This document shows, piece by piece, positions 23,398 to 32,115 of a stretch of 43,431 nucleotides of DNA. How positions within the stretch are numbered: position 1 is the first letter of the stretch; each line of letters begins with the position of its first letter. A program made the position numbers and the translations under genes. Below the pieces are notes generated by a model. The model was not told the DNA's origin. It made no database searches and saw only the letters and a program-made list of their open reading frames with translations. The DNA lies in NCBI GenBank assembly GCA_024763175.1, contig JANTGA010000005.1:1-43431 (forward strand). Reading direction: 5' to 3'. This stretch comes from Sulfurovum sp. (GTDB lineage Bacteria > Campylobacterota > Campylobacteria > Campylobacterales > Sulfurovaceae).

Positions 23398-24680
23398 GAA
23401 CCAGCTTTCTTATCAAGCTCTCTGCTGCGATGGCAGCACTGCTTCTTCTTTTTTCGATCGCTCTCTATAGCTATATTACACATGGCGTGGACAGGGAGCT
23501 GCACTCTTCTCTAATGAAGCAGGCCAAGTATCTTTTTGCTACATATCCCGATGTCAAAAAAGGGATCGAAGAGAATGGAGAGATCCTCAGAAAGACACTC
23601 AATATCAACGCCAGAATCGTCTACATCCCAAAATCGCACTACCAATCAACCCATATGCGCAAGATCAAAAGAGGCAAAGAGTATTTTATAGAGTTGCTTT
23701 TCCCCTACAACTTTGAAAATCAAACCTATCTGAATATCTCTGCAAATGTGACCGAACAAAAGCATGTACAGCAGTATGTCTACAGGGCAATTGTCTTGAT
23801 GAATATCTTCGGAATGGGACTCATTATACTCTATGCCTATTTTCTTTCAGGGATGCTCATCAGCCCGATTCGCATCCTCTCGGAAAAACTCTCCAGAAGA
23901 AATGAAAAGATGATGGATCCGATCCGAACCAGCGATCTTCCTCTCGAATTTGAACCCCTCTCGACATCCATCAATGCACTGATGATGCGCATACAGAATT
24001 TTACGAAATACAAAAAAGAGCTCTTCATTGGTGCGGCACATGAACTCAAAACACCGCTCGCCGTGATGAAAACCAAGACACAAGTGACCCTGCTAAAACG
24101 TAAAAGTACTCAGGCAGACTACGAGGAGGCACTCAGGCAAAATATCACTTCCATCGACGAGATGAATAAGATCATTGGCTCCATACTGGAGTTTGGCAGA
24201 GCGGAAGGTGCGCAGTTTGAAACCCCTCAAGATATCGATGTTATTGAGTTCCTCAAGAAGAAAGCCAATGATTATGAGATGCTTTGCCGTGCCAGTCATC
24301 GAGAATTCAGCTATCACCTTCAGCCGGAGAGATGCGTCATGCATATTCAACCCTTGCTATTGACACAAATACTGCAAAATTTTGTCCAGAATGCACTTAA
24401 ATTTACCCCGGAAGGAAAAAGTATTGCGCTCAACTCCTACGCCTACGATAAGCATCTTGCCATCGAAGTGATTGATGAAGGCAAAGGGATCGAGGAAGAC
24501 AAAGACCTCTTTGCTCCTTTTTTGAGATCCAGGGATTCGAGCGGTGTCGGCCTGGGACTCTTCCTGGCCAAGAGTGCCGCAGATAGCATGGGTGCCCAGA
24601 TAGAGATACACAACAGAAGTGATCGGCAAGGGACGCTTGCCAGGGTACGACTACCGTTATACCCGTTTTGCAAAATATGA
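23376..24680 (+). CDS. sensor histidine kinase
   Basis: Two TMs, AAHELKTPLAVMKTKTQ H-box, NFVQNALKFTPEG N-box, IDEGKGI and GVGLGLFLAK; overlaps the regulator gene. Confidence 0.95.
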   Translation: MLSQKSIRTSFLIKLSAAMAALLLLFSIALYSYITHGVDRELHSSLMKQAKYLFATYPDVKKGIEENGEILRKTLNINARIVYIPKSHYQSTHMRKIKRGKEYFIELLFPYNFENQTYLNISANVTEQKHVQQYVYRAIVLMNIFGMGLIILYAYFLSGMLISPIRILSEKLSRRNEKMMDPIRTSDLPLEFEPLSTSINALMMRIQNFTKYKKELFIGAAHELKTPLAVMKTKTQVTLLKRKSTQADYEEALRQNITSIDEMNKIIGSILEFGRAEGAQFETPQDIDVIEFLKKKANDYEMLCRASHREFSYHLQPERCVMHIQPLLLTQILQNFVQNALKFTPEGKSIALNSYAYDKHLAIEVIDEGKGIEEDKDLFAPFLRSRDSSGVGLGLFLAKSAADSMGAQIEIHNRSDRQGTLARVRLPLYPFCKI

Positions 24681-24768
24681 AAAAACAGTTAACAACTTTT
24701 AAATATTTTAAATAGAGCATAAGCTTTGTTAAGCTATAACACCATAAATTAAATGAGCTGAGGTAAAA

Positions 24769-25020
24769 ATGGCCCTTATTATTACAGATGAATGTATCGC
24801 GTGTGACGCATGTCGGGAAGAGTGTCCCAATGAAGCAATAGAAGAGAACGATCCTATCTATATTATCGACCCGGATCGATGCACCGAGTGCGTCGGCCAC
24901 TATGATGAGCCCTCTTGTATCGCTGTCTGTCCGGTAGACTGTATCATCTCAGATAGCAACACGGTAGAAAATGCGGAAGAGCTGAGATTTAAATTCGAGC
25001 AGCTGCAACGCGAAGAGTAG
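24769..25020 (+). CDS. 2[4Fe-4S] ferredoxin, YfhL/Alvin type
   Basis: 83 aa; CIACDACREECP and CTECVGHYDEPSCIAVCP (8-residue insert between the 2nd and 3rd Cys). Confidence 0.93.
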   Translation: MALIITDECIACDACREECPNEAIEENDPIYIIDPDRCTECVGHYDEPSCIAVCPVDCIISDSNTVENAEELRFKFEQLQREE

Positions 25021-25031
25021 CTGAACAGACA

Positions 25032-26534
25032 ATGGCAAAACGAACTGCAATCATTGATATCGGTTCCAACTCCGCCAGACTTGTCATTTTCGAACGTACG
25101 AGCCGATTTGGCTTTCACCTGATCAGCGAACAGAAAAGCAAAGTACGGATCGGCGAAGGGGCTTATGCCAAAGGCGGAAACCTCCAGCCTATTGGCATCG
25201 AGCGCGCTTATCTCGCCCTCGAATCTTTCATCCAAACGACAAAGAAGTATCGTGTCCACAAGATACTCTGTGTCGCGACTTCTGCACTGAGAGATGCTCC
25301 AAACGGTCCCCAGTTTGTCCAATGGGTACGCAAAAATCTCCATCTCTCCATCAAAATCATCGACGGCAATGAAGAGGCCAGACTGGGTGCCATCGCAGCC
25401 AACAATCTCCTCCCACTCACCGATGCTATTACGATCGATATTGGTGGTGGGTCTTCTGATATGGCGTTGATTCACAGAGGGGAGATCGTTGAAACCTGCT
25501 CTTTAAATATCGGTACCGTCCGCATCAAAGAACTCTTTTTTGATCGCAAAGCACCCATCGAAGAGGCCCGCAGCTATATCAAAGAGGAATTGAAACGCTT
25601 ACCGGACTCTTTCAAATCTCCCATCGCCGTAGGAATAGGGGGCACTGCCAGATCTCTGAGCAAGGGGATCATGAAACGCAATGCATATCCTCTGGATAAA
25701 CTCCACGCTTTTCAGTATACTCTTGAGGATGAGATAGACTACCTGACCGCCATCACACTCTCCAGCGCCAAGGGCTTGAAAAAATTTGACCTCAAGCAGG
25801 AGCGTTTTGATACGATTCGGGAGGGTACATTGATCTTCCTGGAGATTCTCAAGCAGATCCATGCCAAAGAGCTCATCACCAGCGGTGTCGGCGTTAGAGA
25901 GGGGCTTTTTCTCAAGGATCTTCTGCGTCACAACAAGCTCCAGTTCCCCAAGGGGCTCAATCCCAGTATCCGAAGTATCCTTGACCGCTTTGACAATCTC
26001 ACAGCAAAGGACTCCAGCGCTTCGCATCGGATCAAAGTTGCCTCCGGACTGTATGAGATCTGCCATCAGGCATTTAGCCTCCCCATGCGCTATCACGATA
26101 ACCTGAATGCTGCACTCAAACTCTCCAATATCGGCAAAACCCTGACGATCTACAAATCCCGGCAGCATGCTTTTTATATCGCGATGCAGGAACTTGATTT
26201 TGCATTCAGTCACGAGGAGATGCTCTTGATCTCTCTTCTGCTTCGAAGCTCTGGAAACTCACTGCTGAAAAAGTCGCTTTATCAGGCCTACAAGCCGCTA
26301 CTTCCCAAAAAAGAACCGATGAAGTGTCTCAGTTTTATCTACAACCTAACGATCCTGCTGCACGAAAATGCCAATGAAGCAAAGATCGACTTCCACTACA
26401 GTAACCAAACCCTCACCATCCGGGCTGACCAATCTCTCTACCATGCCAAAGAGGCGATTAAATCTATTGAGAAACCCTATCCATTTGCTATTATCCTCGA
26501 AGCACGAAACAAAATTCCTGACTATACATTCTAA
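25032..26534 (+). CDS. Ppx/GppA family exopolyphosphatase/guanosine pentaphosphatase
   Basis: 500 aa; IDIGSNSARLVIFE, CVATSALRDAPNG, AITIDIGGGSSDMALI, GIGGTARSL. Confidence 0.93.
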   Translation: MAKRTAIIDIGSNSARLVIFERTSRFGFHLISEQKSKVRIGEGAYAKGGNLQPIGIERAYLALESFIQTTKKYRVHKILCVATSALRDAPNGPQFVQWVRKNLHLSIKIIDGNEEARLGAIAANNLLPLTDAITIDIGGGSSDMALIHRGEIVETCSLNIGTVRIKELFFDRKAPIEEARSYIKEELKRLPDSFKSPIAVGIGGTARSLSKGIMKRNAYPLDKLHAFQYTLEDEIDYLTAITLSSAKGLKKFDLKQERFDTIREGTLIFLEILKQIHAKELITSGVGVREGLFLKDLLRHNKLQFPKGLNPSIRSILDRFDNLTAKDSSASHRIKVASGLYEICHQAFSLPMRYHDNLNAALKLSNIGKTLTIYKSRQHAFYIAMQELDFAFSHEEMLLISLLLRSSGNSLLKKSLYQAYKPLLPKKEPMKCLSFIYNLTILLHENANEAKIDFHYSNQTLTIRADQSLYHAKEAIKSIEKPYPFAIILEARNKIPDYTF

Positions 26535-26624
26535 AAAAAGTCGATAATAAAGTTTATGTGGAATGTTTGGGTACCCCCACAACGGGCACCCTGTAGATTT
26601 TAGGCTGAGCAGGAGAGGAGCGCC

Positions 26625-28964
26625 CTAGAACTTGGTTCCCATAGAGAATTCAAACGCAGCCTTCTCATCAGATGGCACATCATCCAGCGCATAGCCGTAG
26701 ACCAGGTTGATCGCACCAAAAGGCGACTGCCACTCAATCTGTGCACCGACAGACGTTCTGGTAATGTCATTATCGATAAAGGTTCCCCCCTGGACTTTAT
26801 CAGCCTTGATATGTCCAGCATCGGCAAAGAAGGTCAAACGCATTTTTGCTTTCTCTGAGAGCGGAATACTTGCTTCGATCGTCGCTGAAGCTCTCTTGTC
26901 TCCACCAAATCTATTCTCAACCGGAAGACCTGTATTGGGATCGATATAAGAGATATAAGGCGAGATTGAATAAGGACTGTAACCCCTTACGCTTCCAACA
27001 CCTCCCATATAAAGCCTCTCTGCCGTAGGTACTTTTTCATTTGACCCATGCTCCAGCCAAGTGCCCCGCGCCTTGAATCGGAGGATCAAATCATAATCAA
27101 TCAAATCTTCCATCCCATAGAAAGCACCAAATCTGGCATACACTTTGGTCATATTGGCATAGCTGTCATAGAAAAGTGAATCCACAGGTGTCAAATCACC
27201 ACTAAAGCTGGCAAATTCAAAATTGAGGCCGGCAATAAATCCTTCTCGTGGCGTATAGTAGTCATCCGTATTGTCAAAGTTGATCCCCGCAAGCCCTGAA
27301 ATTTTCGTATATTGGTCCACGTAGAGCAGTCTCTCGATCGCACCAGAGTCATAGACTGCATCACCATTGATCTCTGAAGAGTTATCCATATAGCTCACAC
27401 CTGCAGAAAAATAGAGATGCCGCATAAATCTTCTCCCAGCCATCAGACTCCCTCCGGTCTGATCTGTCGTATAGTCGATATATTCATAATAACGCGTGAA
27501 AAGACTGACACTCAGGCTGTATTCACTATCCCAAACTCTGGGGTTTGTGATCGAGATATTGGCACTTCTGGAGATCTGCGACCAGTCGATCCCCAGGCTG
27601 CCGTTCAGTCCTGTACCAAAGAGATTTTTGTTGGAGACGCTGGCGTTGACCATCACACCTTGATAGCTACCATAACCACCACCGGCGGAGATACTTCCTG
27701 TCTGCGCCTCTTTGACCTTCACCAGAAGATTCACCTTCTCCTCGCTGATGCGTTCCGGAACGATATCCACTTTTTCAAAGAATCCTGTCCGTCCCAATGC
27801 GCTTTTGCTGTCTTTTAGATCGGTATAACTGTAGGTATCGCCCGGAGCAAGATAGATATATCTTCGAACGACTCTATCCTTGGTGACATCATTTCCGGAG
27901 ATCAGAACATCGTTGATCTTCACTTTTTTGCCAGGAGTAATCTGGTACTGAAGATCCACAAGGCCTTTTTCATCGTCTTTATGAAAGTTCGGATTGACCT
28001 TGGCATAGGCATAGCCAAGATTTCCGACCTTTTCTTTCAGTTTTTTCATATCCAGACGCATTCTTTTGATATTGAATACTTTACCTTTTCTGAGTTTCAG
28101 CTCACTGGTCAACTCAGCCGTATTGAGTCCTGGAACACTCTGTGATATGGTGACCTTTCCAACGCGGAACTGCTTGCCCTCTTTGATCATGTAGTCCACT
28201 TCCGCATTATAAGAAGCAGTGTCGACGCGCATCAGAGGTTTACTGACTTTGGCATCGATGTAGCCCTTTTTCATATAGGCTTCACGTGCTCGCATAGAGT
28301 CATAGGGGAGCTGTTCGACATTGGCATCACTCTCCCCCAGGAAAGGAACCCAGTCCCACATGCCGGGTTCTTTGTTGACCATATCATTCTCTATTTCGCT
28401 TTTCTTTAACTCTTTTGCGCCGACGAAATTGGTCTTTTTGATCTTGATCTTTTCACCCTTGTTGACATCAAAGGTGACTGCATAGCTGTCATTGACTCTC
28501 TTTTTGGAGACTTCGACAACTGTATCATAATAGCCTTCGCTTTCCACCTTGGAGATGATGGCTTGTTTTGCTTTTTCGATGCGTCTTTCATCGTAGAGGT
28601 CGCCCTTCTTCAGTCCGATACTTTTTTTCAGCTTCTCCCCATCTTCTGCGGAGCCATAGCCCTTGATGGTGACTTTGGAGATAGCGGGCTTCTCGTCGAA
28701 GTGATAAACAATCAGTCCATTCCCTTTTTTCTCTACCCATACATCCTTGAAGTATCCCTGGCTGTAGAGATTTTTGACAGATTCATCGATCTGCTCTGCA
28801 TCGACGCTGTCCCCTTCTCGTATCCCGGCTACTTCCTTGGCAACACTGGGGGAGAGATGCAGCAAACCATCAAATTTAATCTGCTTTACTTTTTCGGCAG
28901 GGAGGAGCGACCCGGCTACAACCCAAAGCAAAACAATCTTTTTCATCTTGTTTGTCATATTCAC
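26625..28964 (-). CDS. bamA: outer membrane assembly factor BamA
   Basis: 779 aa; signal peptide, POTRA repeats, VRGY (GGVGSVRGYSPYSISP), C-terminal beta-barrel ending in Phe. Confidence 0.95.
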   Translation of the reverse strand: MNMTNKMKKIVLLWVVAGSLLPAEKVKQIKFDGLLHLSPSVAKEVAGIREGDSVDAEQIDESVKNLYSQGYFKDVWVEKKGNGLIVYHFDEKPAISKVTIKGYGSAEDGEKLKKSIGLKKGDLYDERRIEKAKQAIISKVESEGYYDTVVEVSKKRVNDSYAVTFDVNKGEKIKIKKTNFVGAKELKKSEIENDMVNKEPGMWDWVPFLGESDANVEQLPYDSMRAREAYMKKGYIDAKVSKPLMRVDTASYNAEVDYMIKEGKQFRVGKVTISQSVPGLNTAELTSELKLRKGKVFNIKRMRLDMKKLKEKVGNLGYAYAKVNPNFHKDDEKGLVDLQYQITPGKKVKINDVLISGNDVTKDRVVRRYIYLAPGDTYSYTDLKDSKSALGRTGFFEKVDIVPERISEEKVNLLVKVKEAQTGSISAGGGYGSYQGVMVNASVSNKNLFGTGLNGSLGIDWSQISRSANISITNPRVWDSEYSLSVSLFTRYYEYIDYTTDQTGGSLMAGRRFMRHLYFSAGVSYMDNSSEINGDAVYDSGAIERLLYVDQYTKISGLAGINFDNTDDYYTPREGFIAGLNFEFASFSGDLTPVDSLFYDSYANMTKVYARFGAFYGMEDLIDYDLILRFKARGTWLEHGSNEKVPTAERLYMGGVGSVRGYSPYSISPYISYIDPNTGLPVENRFGGDKRASATIEASIPLSEKAKMRLTFFADAGHIKADKVQGGTFIDNDITRTSVGAQIEWQSPFGAINLVYGYALDDVPSDEKAAFEFSMGTKF

Positions 28965-29136
28965 ATATCCTTCTATTTAAATAGGGGCAATTTACTTAAA
29001 GGTGCCTTTTAAGTTCTGATTGTATCTTTTTTTTGCTAAAGAGCACCTCTAATGGCAGAAAATACCCACAGCTCTTGTGTGATATAATATACTGAGAAAG
29101 TACTTCTATATTTCAGGATTGACAAAAAGGTATCAT

Positions 29137-29967
29137 ATGAAGATCGGCATCATAGGATTGGGGTTGATGGGTGGATCGCTGGGTATTGCACTCAAAAAGC
29201 GTTACCCCTCTTATCAACTCATAGGCCTCGACCACAATACGCTCCACTGCTCCCAGGCTCTGGAGCTGGGACTGGTCGACACGATCGCTTCTACGCTTGA
29301 GAGCATAGTGGAGTGTGATGTTATTTTTCTCAGTATTCCTGTCGATGGGATCATCGCTGCACTCCAAACGCTCAAAAGTGTCAAGCCTGAATGCACGATC
29401 ATCGATCTGGGAAGCACCAAGGCAAAGATCGTCGCTTCCGTGCCTCCTCTCATCCGCAAAAATTTCATCGCTGCTCATCCGATGACGGGAACTGAAAAGT
29501 TCGGCCCCACTGCTGCGATCGAAGCGCTCTATCAGGAAAAGGTCGTCGTCCTCTGCAACCTCGAAGAGAGCGGGGAGCACCAGCAAAAAACTGCCCTCAA
29601 GCTCTTCCGCGATATTGGAATGAGGATCGTCTTCATGCGTGCGGCAGAGCACGACCGACATGCCGCCTTCATCTCCCATATGCCCCATGCGCTGAGCTTT
29701 TCGCTTGCCAATGCCGTGATGAGGCAGGAAGCGGCGAAGAGTATCACGGCACTGGCCGGCGGCGGTTTCAGGGATATGAGCCGCATCGCCAAAAGCTCAC
29801 CCGAGATGTGGGTCGATGTCTTCCGCCAAAACAAGGCAAACCTTCTCACTTCCCTCGAACACTTCAGCGAAGAGTTGGAAAAGTGCCGTCAAATGGTCCA
29901 AGACGAAGAGTGGGATGCACTCAATGCATGGATGCACGATGCCAACAAGCTGCACGATATCCTGTAG
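29137..29967 (+). CDS. tyrA: prephenate dehydrogenase
   Basis: Start MKIGIIGLGLMGGSLGIALK; DLGSTKAKI, HPMTGTEKFGP, SHMPHALSF. Confidence 0.93.
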   Translation: MKIGIIGLGLMGGSLGIALKKRYPSYQLIGLDHNTLHCSQALELGLVDTIASTLESIVECDVIFLSIPVDGIIAALQTLKSVKPECTIIDLGSTKAKIVASVPPLIRKNFIAAHPMTGTEKFGPTAAIEALYQEKVVVLCNLEESGEHQQKTALKLFRDIGMRIVFMRAAEHDRHAAFISHMPHALSFSLANAVMRQEAAKSITALAGGGFRDMSRIAKSSPEMWVDVFRQNKANLLTSLEHFSEELEKCRQMVQDEEWDALNAWMHDANKLHDIL

Positions 29968-29971
29968 GATT

Positions 29972-31888
29972 TCATAATTGATACCTGAAGGTCGCAACGA
30001 CCTCCGTAGGCCTCCCTACCACACCGCTTATCATGTGATGCAGGTATGCCCGCTCCTCTTTTTGTAGTTTTTCACTCACAATGACTTCACATCGGACCTC
30101 TCTATGCTTTCCCTTGTGCCGATAATCGATCTTGTTAAGATAGACATGTTTTTTGTTGATATCAAATTGAACTTTCGATAGTGCGCTCTGGATATCCGAT
30201 TTTTCTTTCATTGCTTCAAAGGAGTGGTAGAGAGGGATAGTGATCATCACTGCGATGATCGTCCAGATCATGATCCCCTTTTTGGCAACACGGATAGGTG
30301 CATACCCCAGCACCAAAAAAGTAATCGCCCCAGCAAGCACAATCCCTATAAGGTTCGTCACAAAAAGCAACAACGCAAGGATGAACATTGTCCAGTCACC
30401 CCATCCCAGGCCGATCCCGGAAACTGCCAATGGCGGCACCAATGCCACAGCGATCGCCACACCTGCCAGCGAAGAGGAGATCTTCTCATCGTTCTTGACA
30501 TAAGCTGCTGCGATACCGGAAGCGATCGCCACCAGCATATCGAGAAGCGTAGGAGAGAGACGCGAAGCCATTTCGCTGCTCAACTCTCTGATCGGTGTCA
30601 AATAGGCGACCAGCATGGCTGTCGACAAAGTAATCATCACGCCGATCAGTACCGTTTTTGAAGCATTCTTGAAAAGATCCTCATCCTGCCGCAATACCCC
30701 CATACTCAAACTGACGATCGGCTGCATCAGGGGTGCCAGCAGCATTGCCCCGATGATCACCGAACTGGAGTCGATAAAGAGTCCCAGTGCTGCGATCACC
30801 GTAGCAAGGATCAGCAATATCACAAAAACACTATTGATCGAACCCTCATTGCGCAGATTGCTAAAGAGTGATGCATACTGTTCTGTCGAAGCATGCCTGA
30901 AAAAGGGAATCCCGCGATGAAAATATGTCATGCTCTCCTGATCTTTGGGTACACCATCGAGACGGACACTATTTCGATCACTCTTTTCTGCTCTCTGGTT
31001 CTCCCAAAAATTTTCTCCGACACTCAGACGAATCGCTTCAGTCTGCGTCTCAAGAACGATAGGTGTTTGCGTCATCTCAAGATCATCGACGACTACCTTG
31101 ACAGGCTCATCGGCAGAAGAGATTTCCATTCTGGCACTCTTCATATACCCCCATGACGAGGGAATCCGTTCTGCTTTCCATTTGTGCACAAACAGGGTGA
31201 AGGGATTGCTGATAAAATACTGAAAAAGTGATCTTGGCGAAAGGATGAGAAGTGTCTGCTGCCCACCCACTGCACTCAATTTGTTCCGCAGCACTTTCCC
31301 TATCCAGCTAAAATTATTGTATCCCAAAGCGATCATTCCAAGAGCTGAGAAGGTATAGCTATTCTCCTTGTCTGTTGCGACTGTAAAGGTATAGTGCTTC
31401 AGAATATTTCTCTGGCGGACAGCCTGCCAAAAAAGCCCAAGACGCTTGAAAAATGAGTGTTTTGGATAGTAAAATTCAAACTCTTTGAGCACTGACGTAT
31501 TCCCGATTCGGATATCATCGATCACCAGTTTGTCGTTGCAATAAAGCATATCAACTTTTTTTTCACTCGGAATACTCGCTACCCGAAAAGCCTCTTTCGG
31601 AGATGATGGCAGATCGAGTATTTTGGCAAAGCGTGGCTGTTCGGGGAGGGGGAGTATGCCCATAGAGAGATCATTGTCCTGAGCAAATTCCAAAACAACT
31701 TTGATTTCAGGTATCGATCCAGAAACAATGATGTGTGAAATGGCTGCAAGATCAAGCACGGGCAATCCCCCCTCTTTTGAAAACGAAACAAAAGAGATAT
31801 CTTCACCGCCCTCCATCTCCCTGAACTGTTCGACAAACGCTTCGCTCTCTATGCCATATAAATAGCAGGTTTTTTGTACAGACTCCAT
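29972..31888 (-). CDS. TIGR00341/DUF389 membrane protein with N-terminal DAGK-like domain
   Basis: 638 aa. C-terminal half is multi-TM DUF389 (SSSVIIGAMLLAPLMQPIVSLSMG, SGIAAAYVKNDEKISSSLAGVAIAVALVPPLAVSGIGLG). N-terminal half aligns with lipid-kinase landmarks. Confidence 0.85.
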   Translation of the reverse strand: MESVQKTCYLYGIESEAFVEQFREMEGGEDISFVSFSKEGGLPVLDLAAISHIIVSGSIPEIKVVLEFAQDNDLSMGILPLPEQPRFAKILDLPSSPKEAFRVASIPSEKKVDMLYCNDKLVIDDIRIGNTSVLKEFEFYYPKHSFFKRLGLFWQAVRQRNILKHYTFTVATDKENSYTFSALGMIALGYNNFSWIGKVLRNKLSAVGGQQTLLILSPRSLFQYFISNPFTLFVHKWKAERIPSSWGYMKSARMEISSADEPVKVVVDDLEMTQTPIVLETQTEAIRLSVGENFWENQRAEKSDRNSVRLDGVPKDQESMTYFHRGIPFFRHASTEQYASLFSNLRNEGSINSVFVILLILATVIAALGLFIDSSSVIIGAMLLAPLMQPIVSLSMGVLRQDEDLFKNASKTVLIGVMITLSTAMLVAYLTPIRELSSEMASRLSPTLLDMLVAIASGIAAAYVKNDEKISSSLAGVAIAVALVPPLAVSGIGLGWGDWTMFILALLLFVTNLIGIVLAGAITFLVLGYAPIRVAKKGIMIWTIIAVMITIPLYHSFEAMKEKSDIQSALSKVQFDINKKHVYLNKIDYRHKGKHREVRCEVIVSEKLQKEERAYLHHMISGVVGRPTEVVATFRYQL

Positions 31889-31964
31889 ACTACTCCCCTC
31901 TATCCAACTTTTGCATCTTTTTCTCCTTGCCTCTATTTTATATATTTGTATGCTGCTTCTGCAA

Positions 31965-32083
31965 GGTCCTGCCGTCAGGACACTCGAACTTGTTCGAGTC
32001 TACAACGGCTTAAAGCAAACGGAAGTTTTGCCTCAGACCAGTCTGAGGGTCCTGAGCTTAGGACACTCGAACTTGTTCGAGTC
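31965..32083. repeat. cluster of palindromic elements with a duplicated 36-nt unit
   Basis: GGTCCTG(CCGTC)AGGACACTCGAACTTGTTCGAGTC at 31965-32000 and GGTCCTG(AGCTT)AGGACACTCGAACTTGTTCGAGTC at 32048-32083. CCTCAGAC-CA-GTCTGAGG hairpin at 32031-32048. Confidence 0.85.
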
Positions 32084-32115
32084 CAATGATTTGCCAGCTC
32101 CTTCTTGTCGCTGTA

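Noticed and set aside
26535-26624. Terminator between ppx and bamA (GGGTACCC / GGGCACCC region)
   Set aside because: Pairing is weak and there is no T-tract; not supported strongly enough to call.
31982-31999. CGAAC-TT-GTTCG considered as a LexA/SOS box or a tRNA T-arm fragment
   Set aside because: The Gram-positive SOS box needs a 4-nt spacer and the spacing here is 2. The T-arm resemblance (GTTCGAGTCC) is explained by the palindrome, and no other tRNA parts are present.
31965-32083. CRISPR array
   Set aside because: Only two copies, each internally palindromic, with a structured spacer and no cas genes in the window.
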